This document shows, piece after piece, positions 1 to 6,720 of a DNA stretch of 22,769 nt. Source of the DNA: CAZJOD01 sp964547525 (lineage in GTDB: Bacteria > Bacillota > Clostridia > JAAYHZ01); NCBI GenBank assembly GCA_964547525.1, contig CAZJOD010000047.1, positions 1 through 22,769 on the forward strand, given 5' to 3'. The first letter of the stretch is position 1, and each line of letters starts with the position of its first letter. Position numbers and translations under genes: made by a program. The notes under the pieces were generated by a model. It saw only the letters and a program-made list of their open reading frames with translations. It was not told where the DNA came from and ran no database searches.

Positions 1-161
1 CTGGAAACATGAAAATCTCCTGGTATCAGCTATTAAACCTTATCCCGGCGTTGGTGAACAACAAAACCTTACCGTTAGTCAAAAATTCAGACAAGGCCAT
101 AAGATCGGACCGTGCAACAACACACCGGCTTAAGCTGTAACCGGCTAAACCTATTTATTTG

Positions 162-197
162 CTCTGACTTCAGAGAACCTCGTTTAAAACGAGGTTC
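162..197. repeat. Two adjacent perfect hairpins
   Basis: The first hairpin is CTCTGA (162-167), a 2-nt loop, and TCAGAG (170-175). The second is GAACCTCGTT (175-184), loop TAA, and AACGAGGTTC (188-197), so the two share base 175. No T-run follows on either strand, so this is not a standard intrinsic terminator. It could be a transcript end-structure, an operator or the relic of a mobile-element end. Confidence 0.5.
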
Positions 198-295
198 ACT
201 ACATATGAATGATCATCCGATATAATATTTTCTACTTCATAAAATTTATAAGTAAAGGCATTTTCAATAATAAGCCGGCATCCTGTACTGCAGAT

Positions 296-318
296 CACAG
301 TAAGTGAGTTATTGCAGT
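296..318 (+). repeat. Left copy of 23-bp inverted repeat
   Basis: This 23-bp sequence is found as an exact reverse complement at 2206-2228. Similarity continues imperfectly on both sides: a GCCGG-containing stretch on the outer side and an AAATC...ATAT stretch on the inner side. It lies ten bases beyond the stop codon of the small minus-strand gene. No matching target-site duplication was seen outside the two copies. Confidence 0.85.
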
Positions 319-327
319 AAAATCATA

Positions 328-621
328 TTATTTGTTTTGATTAAATTCTTCCAATATATTAACTATTTTTATTAGCTTTTCTTCAATTTGGGTCAGTTTA
401 CCAATAAATTGCTTAAACATATTCTGTAAATCATTATTCACCATACCGGAGGATTGCTTATTCCAGTATGTAGATTTTTTAAATGTTACATAACTTGGAT
501 CAATCATTTCCTTGTTTAAGCTTTCCACCTCTTCTATAATATTTTCGTTTTGCTTTGTATTCATATTATCTTTTTTTATGTCTTTATTACATAATGTTTT
601 ATCACTATCTTCAACTTTCAT
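328..621 (-). CDS. Small hypothetical protein with C-terminal coiled coil
   Basis: Not recognised. The protein has about 97 residues. The first 35 are hydrophilic and Asn/Lys/Glu-rich. The last 35 form a likely amphipathic helix or coiled coil, with leucine and isoleucine at heptad-like spacing among Lys and Glu (for example the stretch LTQIEEKLIKIVNILEEF). There is no signal peptide or membrane segment, so it is probably cytosolic or part of an intracellular assembly. Two ATG codons occur in tandem at 624 and 621. The AAGGAG site (628-633) is 3 nt from the first and 6 nt from the second, so 621 is the better start. The AAGGAG overlaps the stop codon of the preceding gene (632-634), so the two genes are almost certainly co-transcribed and probably translationally coupled. 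It may be a partner of that Ig-like protein. Confidence 0.75.
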   Translation of the reverse strand: MKVEDSDKTLCNKDIKKDNMNTKQNENIIEEVESLNKEMIDPSYVTFKKSTYWNKQSSGMVNNDLQNMFKQFIGKLTQIEEKLIKIVNILEEFNQNK

Positions 622-631
622 CATAGACTCC

Positions 632-2029
632 TTAATATAAACGATTCATAGGTGTTTTAGATGTAACATTTATTCTAGCCGTATCTTTTTTTCTTCCTTC
701 AGCCGTATATACGGCAATAATAGCCTCCCCCTCGGAAATAGCGGTAATCAAACCGTTAGTCACAGATACTATATTCTCATTACTTGTTTCCCAGTAAATA
801 GCTTGATTTTCGGCATTCTTCGGTATGATGGAACCGGTTAATCGTATTGTATCACCTATAAACATATTTACTTCTGTTTTGTCTAATAATACTCCGGTGA
901 CAGGAATATGGTCGGAGATATAATATAAGTTTTCATTTATGTTCTCCTGTGTTTTTGTTACCTTGATTTCTTTTATAGGTGTTATAAATCCGGATACACT
1001 TTGAGCTTTTATTGTTACAGATCCTTCATTACAAACAGTAAATATTACAATGCCGTTAACAGTACGAGATACGGTTTTGGTATCCCGATATATCAGTTTG
1101 ACATCGACCTCTTGAAAGGGTATATCTTCAGGCCATTTTACGGTTACCCTAATTGTTACATTGTTTGGATCATTAACCGGTCGGTCGTTTTTATGAGTGC
1201 TTATTGGGAGTTTTTGTGACAACTCATCGGATATAATAATTCTAGTATCTGATTTTCCTGTCTCACTGGTATTTATCAATTGTTTATTTATATACCCGAG
1301 TTGTGATGTCAATAAAGTACCCGCTTTGCCGGTATGTATTTCATATGATTTTTGAGTTTGCACCTCACTATCCATACCGGAAAAAGAATCAAGCTGCTCT
1401 TGGGAAGGTAGTTCAGGGTCAGCCGTAGCATTTAGATTCACCTTTTCCAAGTCGATCGGTCTGTCCTCATATACTTCAGGCATTTGTACAAACCCTACTA
1501 TACCGCTTATTCGATAGATGCCTATATGTTCATTTTTTGTATCGGTATCATCAGATGATTTATTTTTAACTTCTTGTAAAATCAACTTTACAATACCTTC
1601 TCCAACATGCTTTAAGATTCCGGTGGTAACATCTTCTCCTTCTCGTGGTAATGAACATGGTATAATCAATTTGATTTTTTTACCAACCATCTTTTGCATT
1701 TCCTCTTCTAAAGGTGAAATTTCTTTTATCTCCTGCTTCTCAACCGGTTTATCATATACAGGACAAAATCCGATAATATCTGATAATTTATATACTGCAA
1801 TATTTTCTTTTTCCTCGTTATCTACAAAAGACTGATCCGGTTTTAACCTTACACTGTGCCAATCAATACCAAGTAAAACCCCTGAAATACATGACTTGTA
1901 TTCAACCGGAACCGAAACGGACAAAATAAGGAGTATCTTTTTGCCGACTACCTTCGTTAATTCTTCTTTAAGATCTGATATAGAGCGGGTCACCGTACTG
2001 TTATAATAACTTACATCGTTCCATTTCAA
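632..2029 (-). CDS. Protein with two SM-like repeats and a C-terminal bacterial Ig-like (BIG_2) domain
   Basis: 465 residues. Residues about 18-92 and 107-185 are two diverged copies of one unit: VGKK followed by a hydrophobic strand, a G-(V/I)-L turn, and a closing Y-(K/R)-(L/I)-S-x-I-(I/V)-G-F segment. This pattern resembles the small SM-like domains of Bacillus coat-type proteins (DUF2642-like), though that is a resemblance and not an identification. A low-complexity linker and a beta-rich middle follow. Residues about 375-455 form a BIG_2 Ig-like domain, with VTGVLLDKTEVNMFIGDT, then W-x-T-S-N-E-N-I-V-S-V, then an ISEGEAIIAVYT segment. There is no N-terminal signal peptide, which is unusual for a BIG_2 protein and would fit a component assembled from the mother-cell cytoplasm. 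The start is a TTG (2027-2029), with GGAGTG (2037-2042) placed suitably upstream; no nearby ATG competes. Confidence 0.75.
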   Translation of the reverse strand: MKWNDVSYYNSTVTRSISDLKEELTKVVGKKILLILSVSVPVEYKSCISGVLLGIDWHSVRLKPDQSFVDNEEKENIAVYKLSDIIGFCPVYDKPVEKQEIKEISPLEEEMQKMVGKKIKLIIPCSLPREGEDVTTGILKHVGEGIVKLILQEVKNKSSDDTDTKNEHIGIYRISGIVGFVQMPEVYEDRPIDLEKVNLNATADPELPSQEQLDSFSGMDSEVQTQKSYEIHTGKAGTLLTSQLGYINKQLINTSETGKSDTRIIISDELSQKLPISTHKNDRPVNDPNNVTIRVTVKWPEDIPFQEVDVKLIYRDTKTVSRTVNGIVIFTVCNEGSVTIKAQSVSGFITPIKEIKVTKTQENINENLYYISDHIPVTGVLLDKTEVNMFIGDTIRLTGSIIPKNAENQAIYWETSNENIVSVTNGLITAISEGEAIIAVYTAEGRKKDTARINVTSKTPMNRLY

Positions 2030-2043
2030 ATAATTTCACTCCA

Positions 2044-2074
2044 ATCATAAAATATCATCAGTATATTTTATGAT
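2044..2074. promoter_or_regulatory. Perfect 12-bp inverted repeat at promoter/leader of the Ig-like gene
   Basis: ATCATAAAATAT (2044-2055), a 7-nt loop, and ATATTTTATGAT (2063-2074) form a perfect dyad immediately upstream of the ribosome binding site of the gene starting at 2029. Overlapping it on the minus strand is a possible promoter: TTGATC (2072-2077), a 17-nt spacer and TATTTT (2049-2054). The arrangement suits an operator or an mRNA hairpin controlling the two-gene cassette. Confidence 0.4.
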
Positions 2075-2205
2075 CAAAGTTAGATTGTGCTACAAAACAA
2101 AAAGGTATGTTTATATGTATAATTAACCGTACTAAATCCGGTATTAACAGAAAACGGATTTTCCGGTATAATGATATATAAAATAAATATAGCATATGAG
2201 ATTTC

Positions 2206-2228
2206 ACTGCAATAACTCACTTACTGTG
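2206..2228 (-). repeat. Right copy of 23-bp inverted repeat
   Basis: Exact reverse complement of 296-318. It lies about 175 bp upstream of the start of the Ig-like gene and a similar distance upstream of the plus-strand lipoprotein gene, so it occupies a divergent intergenic region. Together the two copies enclose 1,933 bp that contain only the two minus-strand genes. Confidence 0.85.
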
Positions 2229-2268
2229 AACCGGCATTGAAATCAATCCGGTTTGAATTGGATTATCG

Positions 2269-2280
2269 ATGTCGCGACAT
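2269..2280. promoter_or_regulatory. 12-bp perfect palindrome upstream of lipoprotein gene
   Basis: ATGTCGCGACAT reads the same on both strands and stands out as GC-rich in an AT-rich intergenic region. It lies about 120 bp upstream of the lipoprotein gene starting at 2403, between it and the divergent cassette. It could be an operator. The rest of 2030-2402 holds the right inverted repeat, the dyad at 2044-2074 and a weaker hairpin (AAATCCG at 2134-2140 with CGGATTT at 2155-2161). Confidence 0.35.
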
Positions 2281-2402
2281 AGGGTACTCCGTTAAATATT
2301 CGTGTTAATAGTAATTAAATTTTTTTGCAGTATAATCATATGAACATTTGATTATAACTTAGTGTATTTAAAAGTTATGAGTCCAACGAAAGGAACAGAC
2401 TA

Positions 2403-4442
2403 ATGAATATAAAAAAGCTTCTGCAATGTCTCTTATTAACGGTATTATTGTTGTCGGCATCCTGCAAATCCAACAGTGTGCCTGTCTTGCGAGTAGCCGA
2501 TTTCAATATGCCCAACACATATTTCGAACTATTCGATAATTACGATACAAAAGATTATGTGAAACCTAAAATCATAGTAGAAACCGAACCTATCATAACC
2601 GAACCCCCCAAACCTACATATAGACAACCTGCAGAAAGAGTCGAAATAACACTGGGAGGAAATCTAACCATAGACTTGAAAAACTTCGAGTATAACTTGA
2701 TATCAGGTAACGCATATTTTGATATAATAGTGTCGGGGACAGAATGGGAACGTGATGTAGGAAGCGATCCTAAACTAACTCAAGAACTGATTGACTCCAT
2801 GGAAGGTTCTTTAATGTGGACAAAACTCGTTCGGTCTAAACTTAACACCGAAAATGTAATAAAGTTAAGTGACCATTTAGTACGTGTAAAAATCCCTAAA
2901 ATAGAAAACTTTGATATAAAAACAACCGAACAGATCTATCTTGAGGTGCCGGCAAGCTTATTAAAAGGTGTAAAAGAAGGCTCGGTTATATGCAGAGATA
3001 GATTATATATAAAAAACGGAAAAGGAACTAAAGAAGATCCTTTCTCAATATTTGAAGCAAGAGATTTTGAAGCGTTAAAACTATATCCTGATAAATATTT
3101 TATATTAGAGAAGACATTCGACATGAAAAATTACGATTGGGAACCCTTTGAATTTTTCGGTACATTAATCGGAAATAACAAGACAATAAAAAACATTTAC
3201 GTAAAGGGGCATAATGACAAACCCTCAGGTTTGTTTTCTATATTGCATGGCAAAGTAACCGACCTGAATCTTGTAAATATTACGGTATCCGGAGGAGATA
3301 ATACCGGTTCGATTGCAGGTATTAATAAAGGCATAATAGATAATTGCTTTATTATAGGTGAAATCTCCGGTGATAATAACATCGGAGGAATTACAGGTAA
3401 AAACGAAGCCGGAATAGTTACCAAATCTAATACTATGTGTACGGTATCAGGAAAAAGAAATGTAGGAGGAATAGCCGGATATGTTACGGAAGGAACAATT
3501 ATGGGGTGTTGTGCGGACACTCTTGCTGCGGGATCGGATTCGGTAGGTGGAATAGTCGGAAGGGTCATAGCTCCGGGACGTATAACATCATGTATAACCA
3601 CCGGTGGATACATATACATAAGCGGCACATCACTTGCAACAGCCGGAAGAATATGCGGGAATCCCGGAAGTAATACTTTGTTTAATAACGCGGCAACTCC
3701 TGATTTTCAAATAATGTATCTTGGAACTAACATACCCCGGGTTATATTCGGAAACGCTTATAACGATAATTCATTGTCACATAGACACGGAGAAAATCTT
3801 AACTGCAGTTCAAGCCCTAAACTTTCGATGGAAAGCTATTGTGATACCGGTATGAAAACATATCCGGACACAAATGAGTTTTTCTATTATGATCTTATTT
3901 ATTACGGCTTAAATATCTTAATAGTTTTAGACAATGGAATTTGGATAGAAGATATTATAAAGAGTGAACAGGGTATCGATCTGATAGTAAAATGCTTTAA
4001 GGATTCCTTCCGGCAGTCCAAAGCATATGCGTCTGATTTGACAATAAAACCTGACAATATACATGTGTATAAAAATATTTTAATAATTGATTCCGAACCT
4101 ATAAAACAATTCAGAGCAAACGATAATTTTATATTGGATCTATCTTTGCCCACATCTTTAATTACAACATGGTCCTTAGTTGAAAATATCGTAACCGACG
4201 ACGGTATTCCTTATTTGGATGTAAGGGGTTCAAAGTCATCACCTTATCCGGTTAGAACAGAAAAAGAATTATGGCATTTTCATGTAGACCCATACTCCTA
4301 TTACAAACTAATGAATGATATTATACTATATGAAACCGATGAATGGGTATTACCGGATGTTGTTATAGGAGAATTGAATTATAACGGTTATAAAATTATT
4401 AAAGCCGAAGATATAGGTAAAAATCCATATTTAGAAGATTAA
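2403..4442 (+). CDS. Surface lipoprotein with GLUG / right-handed beta-helix repeats
   Basis: 679 residues. A short signal sequence (hydrophobic residues 6-18) ends in LSAS-Cys21, a slightly non-standard lipobox, so lipid anchoring outside the membrane is likely. An acidic/Pro-rich linker covers about 45-75 and a beta-rich domain about 78-200. At residues 205-270 a motif beginning GTKEDPFSI leads into FFGTLIGNNKTIKNIYV, the usual entry of GLUG beta-helix proteins. GLUG-type coils follow at about 275-410, each with a (V/I)GGI-x-G core (for example NIGGITG, NVGGIAG, SVGGIVG). Near the C-terminus (about 605-670) a second SPYPVRTEKELW...GELNYNGYKII stretch looks like the start of another such module, with no coils after it. 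A good AAAGGA site lies at 2389-2394 and a terminator follows at once. Likely an adhesin or surface protein; the ligand is unknown. Confidence 0.8.
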   Translation: MNIKKLLQCLLLTVLLLSASCKSNSVPVLRVADFNMPNTYFELFDNYDTKDYVKPKIIVETEPIITEPPKPTYRQPAERVEITLGGNLTIDLKNFEYNLISGNAYFDIIVSGTEWERDVGSDPKLTQELIDSMEGSLMWTKLVRSKLNTENVIKLSDHLVRVKIPKIENFDIKTTEQIYLEVPASLLKGVKEGSVICRDRLYIKNGKGTKEDPFSIFEARDFEALKLYPDKYFILEKTFDMKNYDWEPFEFFGTLIGNNKTIKNIYVKGHNDKPSGLFSILHGKVTDLNLVNITVSGGDNTGSIAGINKGIIDNCFIIGEISGDNNIGGITGKNEAGIVTKSNTMCTVSGKRNVGGIAGYVTEGTIMGCCADTLAAGSDSVGGIVGRVIAPGRITSCITTGGYIYISGTSLATAGRICGNPGSNTLFNNAATPDFQIMYLGTNIPRVIFGNAYNDNSLSHRHGENLNCSSSPKLSMESYCDTGMKTYPDTNEFFYYDLIYYGLNILIVLDNGIWIEDIIKSEQGIDLIVKCFKDSFRQSKAYASDLTIKPDNIHVYKNILIIDSEPIKQFRANDNFILDLSLPTSLITTWSLVENIVTDDGIPYLDVRGSKSSPYPVRTEKELWHFHVDPYSYYKLMNDIILYETDEWVLPDVVIGELNYNGYKIIKAEDIGKNPYLED

Positions 4443-4453
4443 AAATATTTTTC

Positions 4454-4486
4454 AAAGCGGTTTTCTTTTTTGAGAATCGCTTTTTT
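4454..4486 (+). terminator. Intrinsic terminator of the GLUG lipoprotein gene
   Basis: AAAGCGGTTTTC (4454-4465) pairs with GAGAATCGCTTT (4472-4483) across a 6-nt T loop. The stem has twelve pairs including two G-T pairs, and the T-run continues past its end. It starts 12 nt after the stop codon at 4442. Confidence 0.85.
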
Positions 4487-4564
4487 GTTTTTGTGTTAAT
4501 TTTACTGTACAATACCCATTGTAATGAAATCTAATTAAAAAATTGTAAATTTAGATTGCATAGT

Positions 4565-4909
4565 TTATTTCTTAAACCACTCGTATATGCCTGCTAAAAT
4601 TAAAAATCCTCCGAATATTTTTCTTAATATGTTTTCATCGGTTAAAGACGCAAGATAAGCTCCTCCGAACGCCGTCGGTACACCTGCCAATACCGCAAAT
4701 ATCATCAGCTTATACTCGATTAGCTTGTTCTTAATATGAATTATCAATGAAACCACAGCTACAGGTATGAAAAACAAAAGATTTATTCCTTGTGCTTGAT
4801 GCTGACTCAAACCGGATATCAATACCAACCCGGGTATTAATACGGTGCCGCCTCCTATACCCATTCCACCTAGTATTCCCGCAATAAAACCGATAATAAA
4901 TAAAGTCAT
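4565..4909 (-). CDS. TauE/SafE (TSUP) exporter, half-size subunit 2
   Basis: 114 residues, about half the usual length of this family (roughly 240-260 residues, eight membrane segments). It is strongly hydrophobic with about four transmembrane helices. It begins with the family's glycine-rich motif GGMGIGGGTVLIPGLVL and ends in LRKIFGGFLILAGIYEW. It starts 1 nt after the stop codon of the neighbouring half-size gene and has no clear ribosome binding site, so translational coupling is likely. Members of TSUP export sulfite, sulfonates or related anions across the cytoplasmic membrane; the substrate cannot be told from sequence. The two halves presumably dimerise into one transporter. Confidence 0.85.
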   Translation of the reverse strand: MTLFIIGFIAGILGGMGIGGGTVLIPGLVLISGLSQHQAQGINLLFFIPVAVVSLIIHIKNKLIEYKLMIFAVLAGVPTAFGGAYLASLTDENILRKIFGGFLILAGIYEWFKK

Positions 4910-4910
4910 A

Positions 4911-5279
4911 TCAAGATACTATCATTCGATAACCTGCATATAAAAGCAGGGTTCCGAAAATTTTTCTAAGTATTTTTACAGGACATTTTTTAAGTAAAAA
5001 AGCACCGGTAAGTCCACCGGCAACACCACCGGGTATAACTTTCCAAGCTGCATTAAAATCAAGGAAATCTTTCTTATAATAGACATAAATACTTGCTCCC
5101 GTCAAAAAAAATATAATTGAAATGGCGGTTGCATGAGCTTTTTTATCTTCAGTATCGGTAAAACATGTCATCAGGGGAACAGCGAGGCTCCCTCCTCCCG
5201 AACCAAAAAACCCGTTAAATAAACCGGATAATAATCCGATTATTACAGCTTTTATTTTTTTATGCTTTGTTTTATTCAT
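4911..5279 (-). CDS. TauE/SafE (TSUP) exporter, half-size subunit 1
   Basis: 122 residues with about four membrane helices. The N-terminal half carries the TSUP motif GLFNGFFGSGGGSLAVPLM and the C-terminus ends LRKIFGTLLLYAGYRM, closely matching the end of its partner. This fits the internal two-fold repeat of the family being encoded as two separate genes. The short basic N-terminus (MNKTKHKKIK) should lie in the cytoplasm. No strong ribosome binding site is visible. A possible TATAAT box lies at 5343-5348 on the minus strand but lacks a good -35 partner. Confidence 0.85.
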   Translation of the reverse strand: MNKTKHKKIKAVIIGLLSGLFNGFFGSGGGSLAVPLMTCFTDTEDKKAHATAISIIFFLTGASIYVYYKKDFLDFNAAWKVIPGGVAGGLTGAFLLKKCPVKILRKIFGTLLLYAGYRMIVS

Positions 5280-5405
5280 ATCATAATATCACTTTCAAGT
5301 AAATTTCAATCCTTATTTAATCTACCGGTCAATTTGTATAGCATTATAAAATTCCCATCTCGGTAAAAGAATTATTGATTTCAACAATATTTCTTTCAAA
5401 ATTAC

Positions 5406-5441
5406 ATTAAAAAAGAATACCTTACCATTCAAAGTATTCTT
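5406..5441 (-). terminator. Intrinsic terminator of the sugar operon
   Basis: On the minus strand AAGAATAC (5441-5434), a 13-nt loop and GTATTCTT (5420-5413) are followed by a T-run. It lies 86 nt beyond the stop of the last operon gene (5527). The rest of 5280-5526 is AT-rich and holds the probable promoter area of the TSUP pair. Confidence 0.75.
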
Positions 5442-5526
5442 CTTATTTATTTGAAAATAGAAAATATTTATACATAATTATTAATATAACTGTATATCCT
5501 GTGTTTTTCTTTAAACTATTTTTTAT

Positions 5527-5736
5527 CTACTCTTCGTCGGTATGTCTGGATTTATGTATACGTTCAATTTCATTATGTAACCTTTCTTGTTTCAATCTCT
5601 TATTTCGTATATGTAAAAATGTAAACAAAACGATTGAACCTACGCCCAAAACAATTCCCAACCAAAGCATTTCAACCAACAAATATATTTCTACCAAAAA
5701 AATTACCAATGCATATACAAAATATTTTTTATCCAT
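5527..5736 (-). CDS. Small membrane protein with charged C-terminal tail
   Basis: Not recognised. 69 residues. Two closely spaced hydrophobic segments (about 5-23 and 25-43) are followed by a strongly basic then acidic, His-containing tail (about 44-69: IRNKRLKQERLHNEIERIHK...DEE), likely helical and cytoplasmic. AAGGAG lies 10 nt before the ATG. It is 27 nt downstream of the esterase stop and is the last gene before the terminator, so it belongs to the operon. It might be a membrane tether or a small transporter accessory, but nothing in the sequence decides this. Confidence 0.75.
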   Translation of the reverse strand: MDKKYFVYALVIFLVEIYLLVEMLWLGIVLGVGSIVLFTFLHIRNKRLKQERLHNEIERIHKSRHTDEE

Positions 5737-5763
5737 TTAGGTAATACTCCTTTTTTTTACATA

Positions 5764-6720
5764 TTATAAATCCGACATGAATTGGAAAGTCATGTCTTGA
5801 AATCCGTTTAATGTTTCATGTCCAAAGTCAGGATATATAACCACATCCTTTTCCGAATTTATTCTATTGTATGCCGCAAATTGTGTCGACGGAGGACATA
5901 CTGTATCCATTAGCCCCGTACCCATTAATACTTTCCCTTTTATTCTTTTGGTAATATTTTTTATATCTATGTATCCTAGTTTGTAAAAAATCTCATCTTG
6001 TCTCGAATGGGTAGGATCGTAATTTCTAAAATATTCCTTTAATTCGGCATATGCGTCCTTTGCAAGATCCATTTCCCATACACGTTGATAGTCACTTAAA
6101 AAGGGATATACAGGTGCAAGTTTTTTAATATATGGTGCCAATGCTCCACAAGCCAAAGTTAATCCCCCGCCTTGTGAACCGCCAAAAGCTCCTATTCTGT
6201 TTTTATCCACATCTTCCATAGAAGATATAATTTTTGCCAACATTGCAGTGTCAAGAAATATTTGTCTAAATAAAAAGTTATCTTCATGGTCATCAAGCCC
6301 TCTAATAATTTGGCCCTTTAAAGTTGTTCCCGATATACCCCCGGAATCATTGGACAGCCCGTTTTGACCTCTGCAATCCAGTGCTGCTACCGTATAACCC
6401 ATAGCGGCAAATTGCAGTTTACTATTCCAATCTCCACAATTACCACCATAACCGTGAAACATTAGTACCGCCGGGTGTTTTTCCGTTATTTTTTTTGGAC
6501 GGATAAACTTAGCGTGAATTCTCGCTTTCCTGACTCCGGTAAAATACATATCGAAACACTCCGCATACGGTGCTTGGAAATCCGAAGGTATCAGTTGAAC
6601 ATCAGGTTCTGAATTTTCCATTTCATCCATTGCTCTGTCCCAATACCGGTCGATATCTTCGGGACAAGGATTTGTACCCATATATTTTTTTAGCTTTTCC
6701 AAAGGCATGTCAATCAACAT
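5764..6720 (-). CDS. CE7-family acetyl esterase (acetylxylan esterase / cephalosporin-C deacetylase type)
   Basis: 318 residues, the normal CE7 length. An alpha/beta hydrolase that removes O-acetyl groups from sugars and short oligosaccharides. The family's N-terminal MPLEKLKKYMG motif, the RGQ motif (about 117-119) and the nucleophile motif GGSQGGG are visible. The catalytic triad reads Ser182, Asp272 (LMDTVCPPST) and His301 (DFGHE), spaced as in characterised CE7 enzymes. No signal peptide, so it acts in the cytoplasm on imported material. The ATG at 6718-6720 is preceded by AGAAAGGAAT (6731-6740) and matches the family N-terminus. An upstream in-frame ATG at 6750 would add ten atypical residues. 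It overlaps the UroD-like gene by 11 nt, indicating tight coupling. Confidence 0.92.
   Translation of the reverse strand: MLIDMPLEKLKKYMGTNPCPEDIDRYWDRAMDEMENSEPDVQLIPSDFQAPYAECFDMYFTGVRKARIHAKFIRPKKITEKHPAVLMFHGYGGNCGDWNSKLQFAAMGYTVAALDCRGQNGLSNDSGGISGTTLKGQIIRGLDDHEDNFLFRQIFLDTAMLAKIISSMEDVDKNRIGAFGGSQGGGLTLACGALAPYIKKLAPVYPFLSDYQRVWEMDLAKDAYAELKEYFRNYDPTHSRQDEIFYKLGYIDIKNITKRIKGKVLMGTGLMDTVCPPSTQFAAYNRINSEKDVVIYPDFGHETLNGFQDMTFQFMSDL

Larger units (their letters stand above)
1..327. other. Edge region without a confident gene
   Basis: No gene can be assigned here with confidence. A plus-strand frame is open from the window edge to a stop at 131-133 (43 codons). A minus-strand frame over the same DNA is also open and ends near position 20. 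Neither gives a family I recognise, so either could be the tail of a truncated gene. Further right are two adjacent hairpins (162-197) and one copy of the 23-bp inverted repeat (296-318), which sits just past the stop of the minus-strand gene ending at 328. Confidence 0.3.

Noticed and set aside
162..197. Hairpins read as an intrinsic terminator
   Set aside because: Stems are strong but no T-run follows on either strand, so termination is not supported.
1001..1219. Plus-strand open frame inside the Ig-like gene
   Set aside because: It lies wholly within a better-supported minus-strand coding region, has no ribosome binding site and resembles no family.
296..2228. Insertion sequence
   Set aside because: Inverted repeats are present, but neither enclosed gene is a transposase and no target-site duplication is visible.
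3197..3628. 143-codon minus-strand open frame opposite the GLUG repeats
   Set aside because: It is the complement of the Gly/Ile-rich repeat region of the lipoprotein, so its Pro/Ile-rich composition is an artefact of those repeats.
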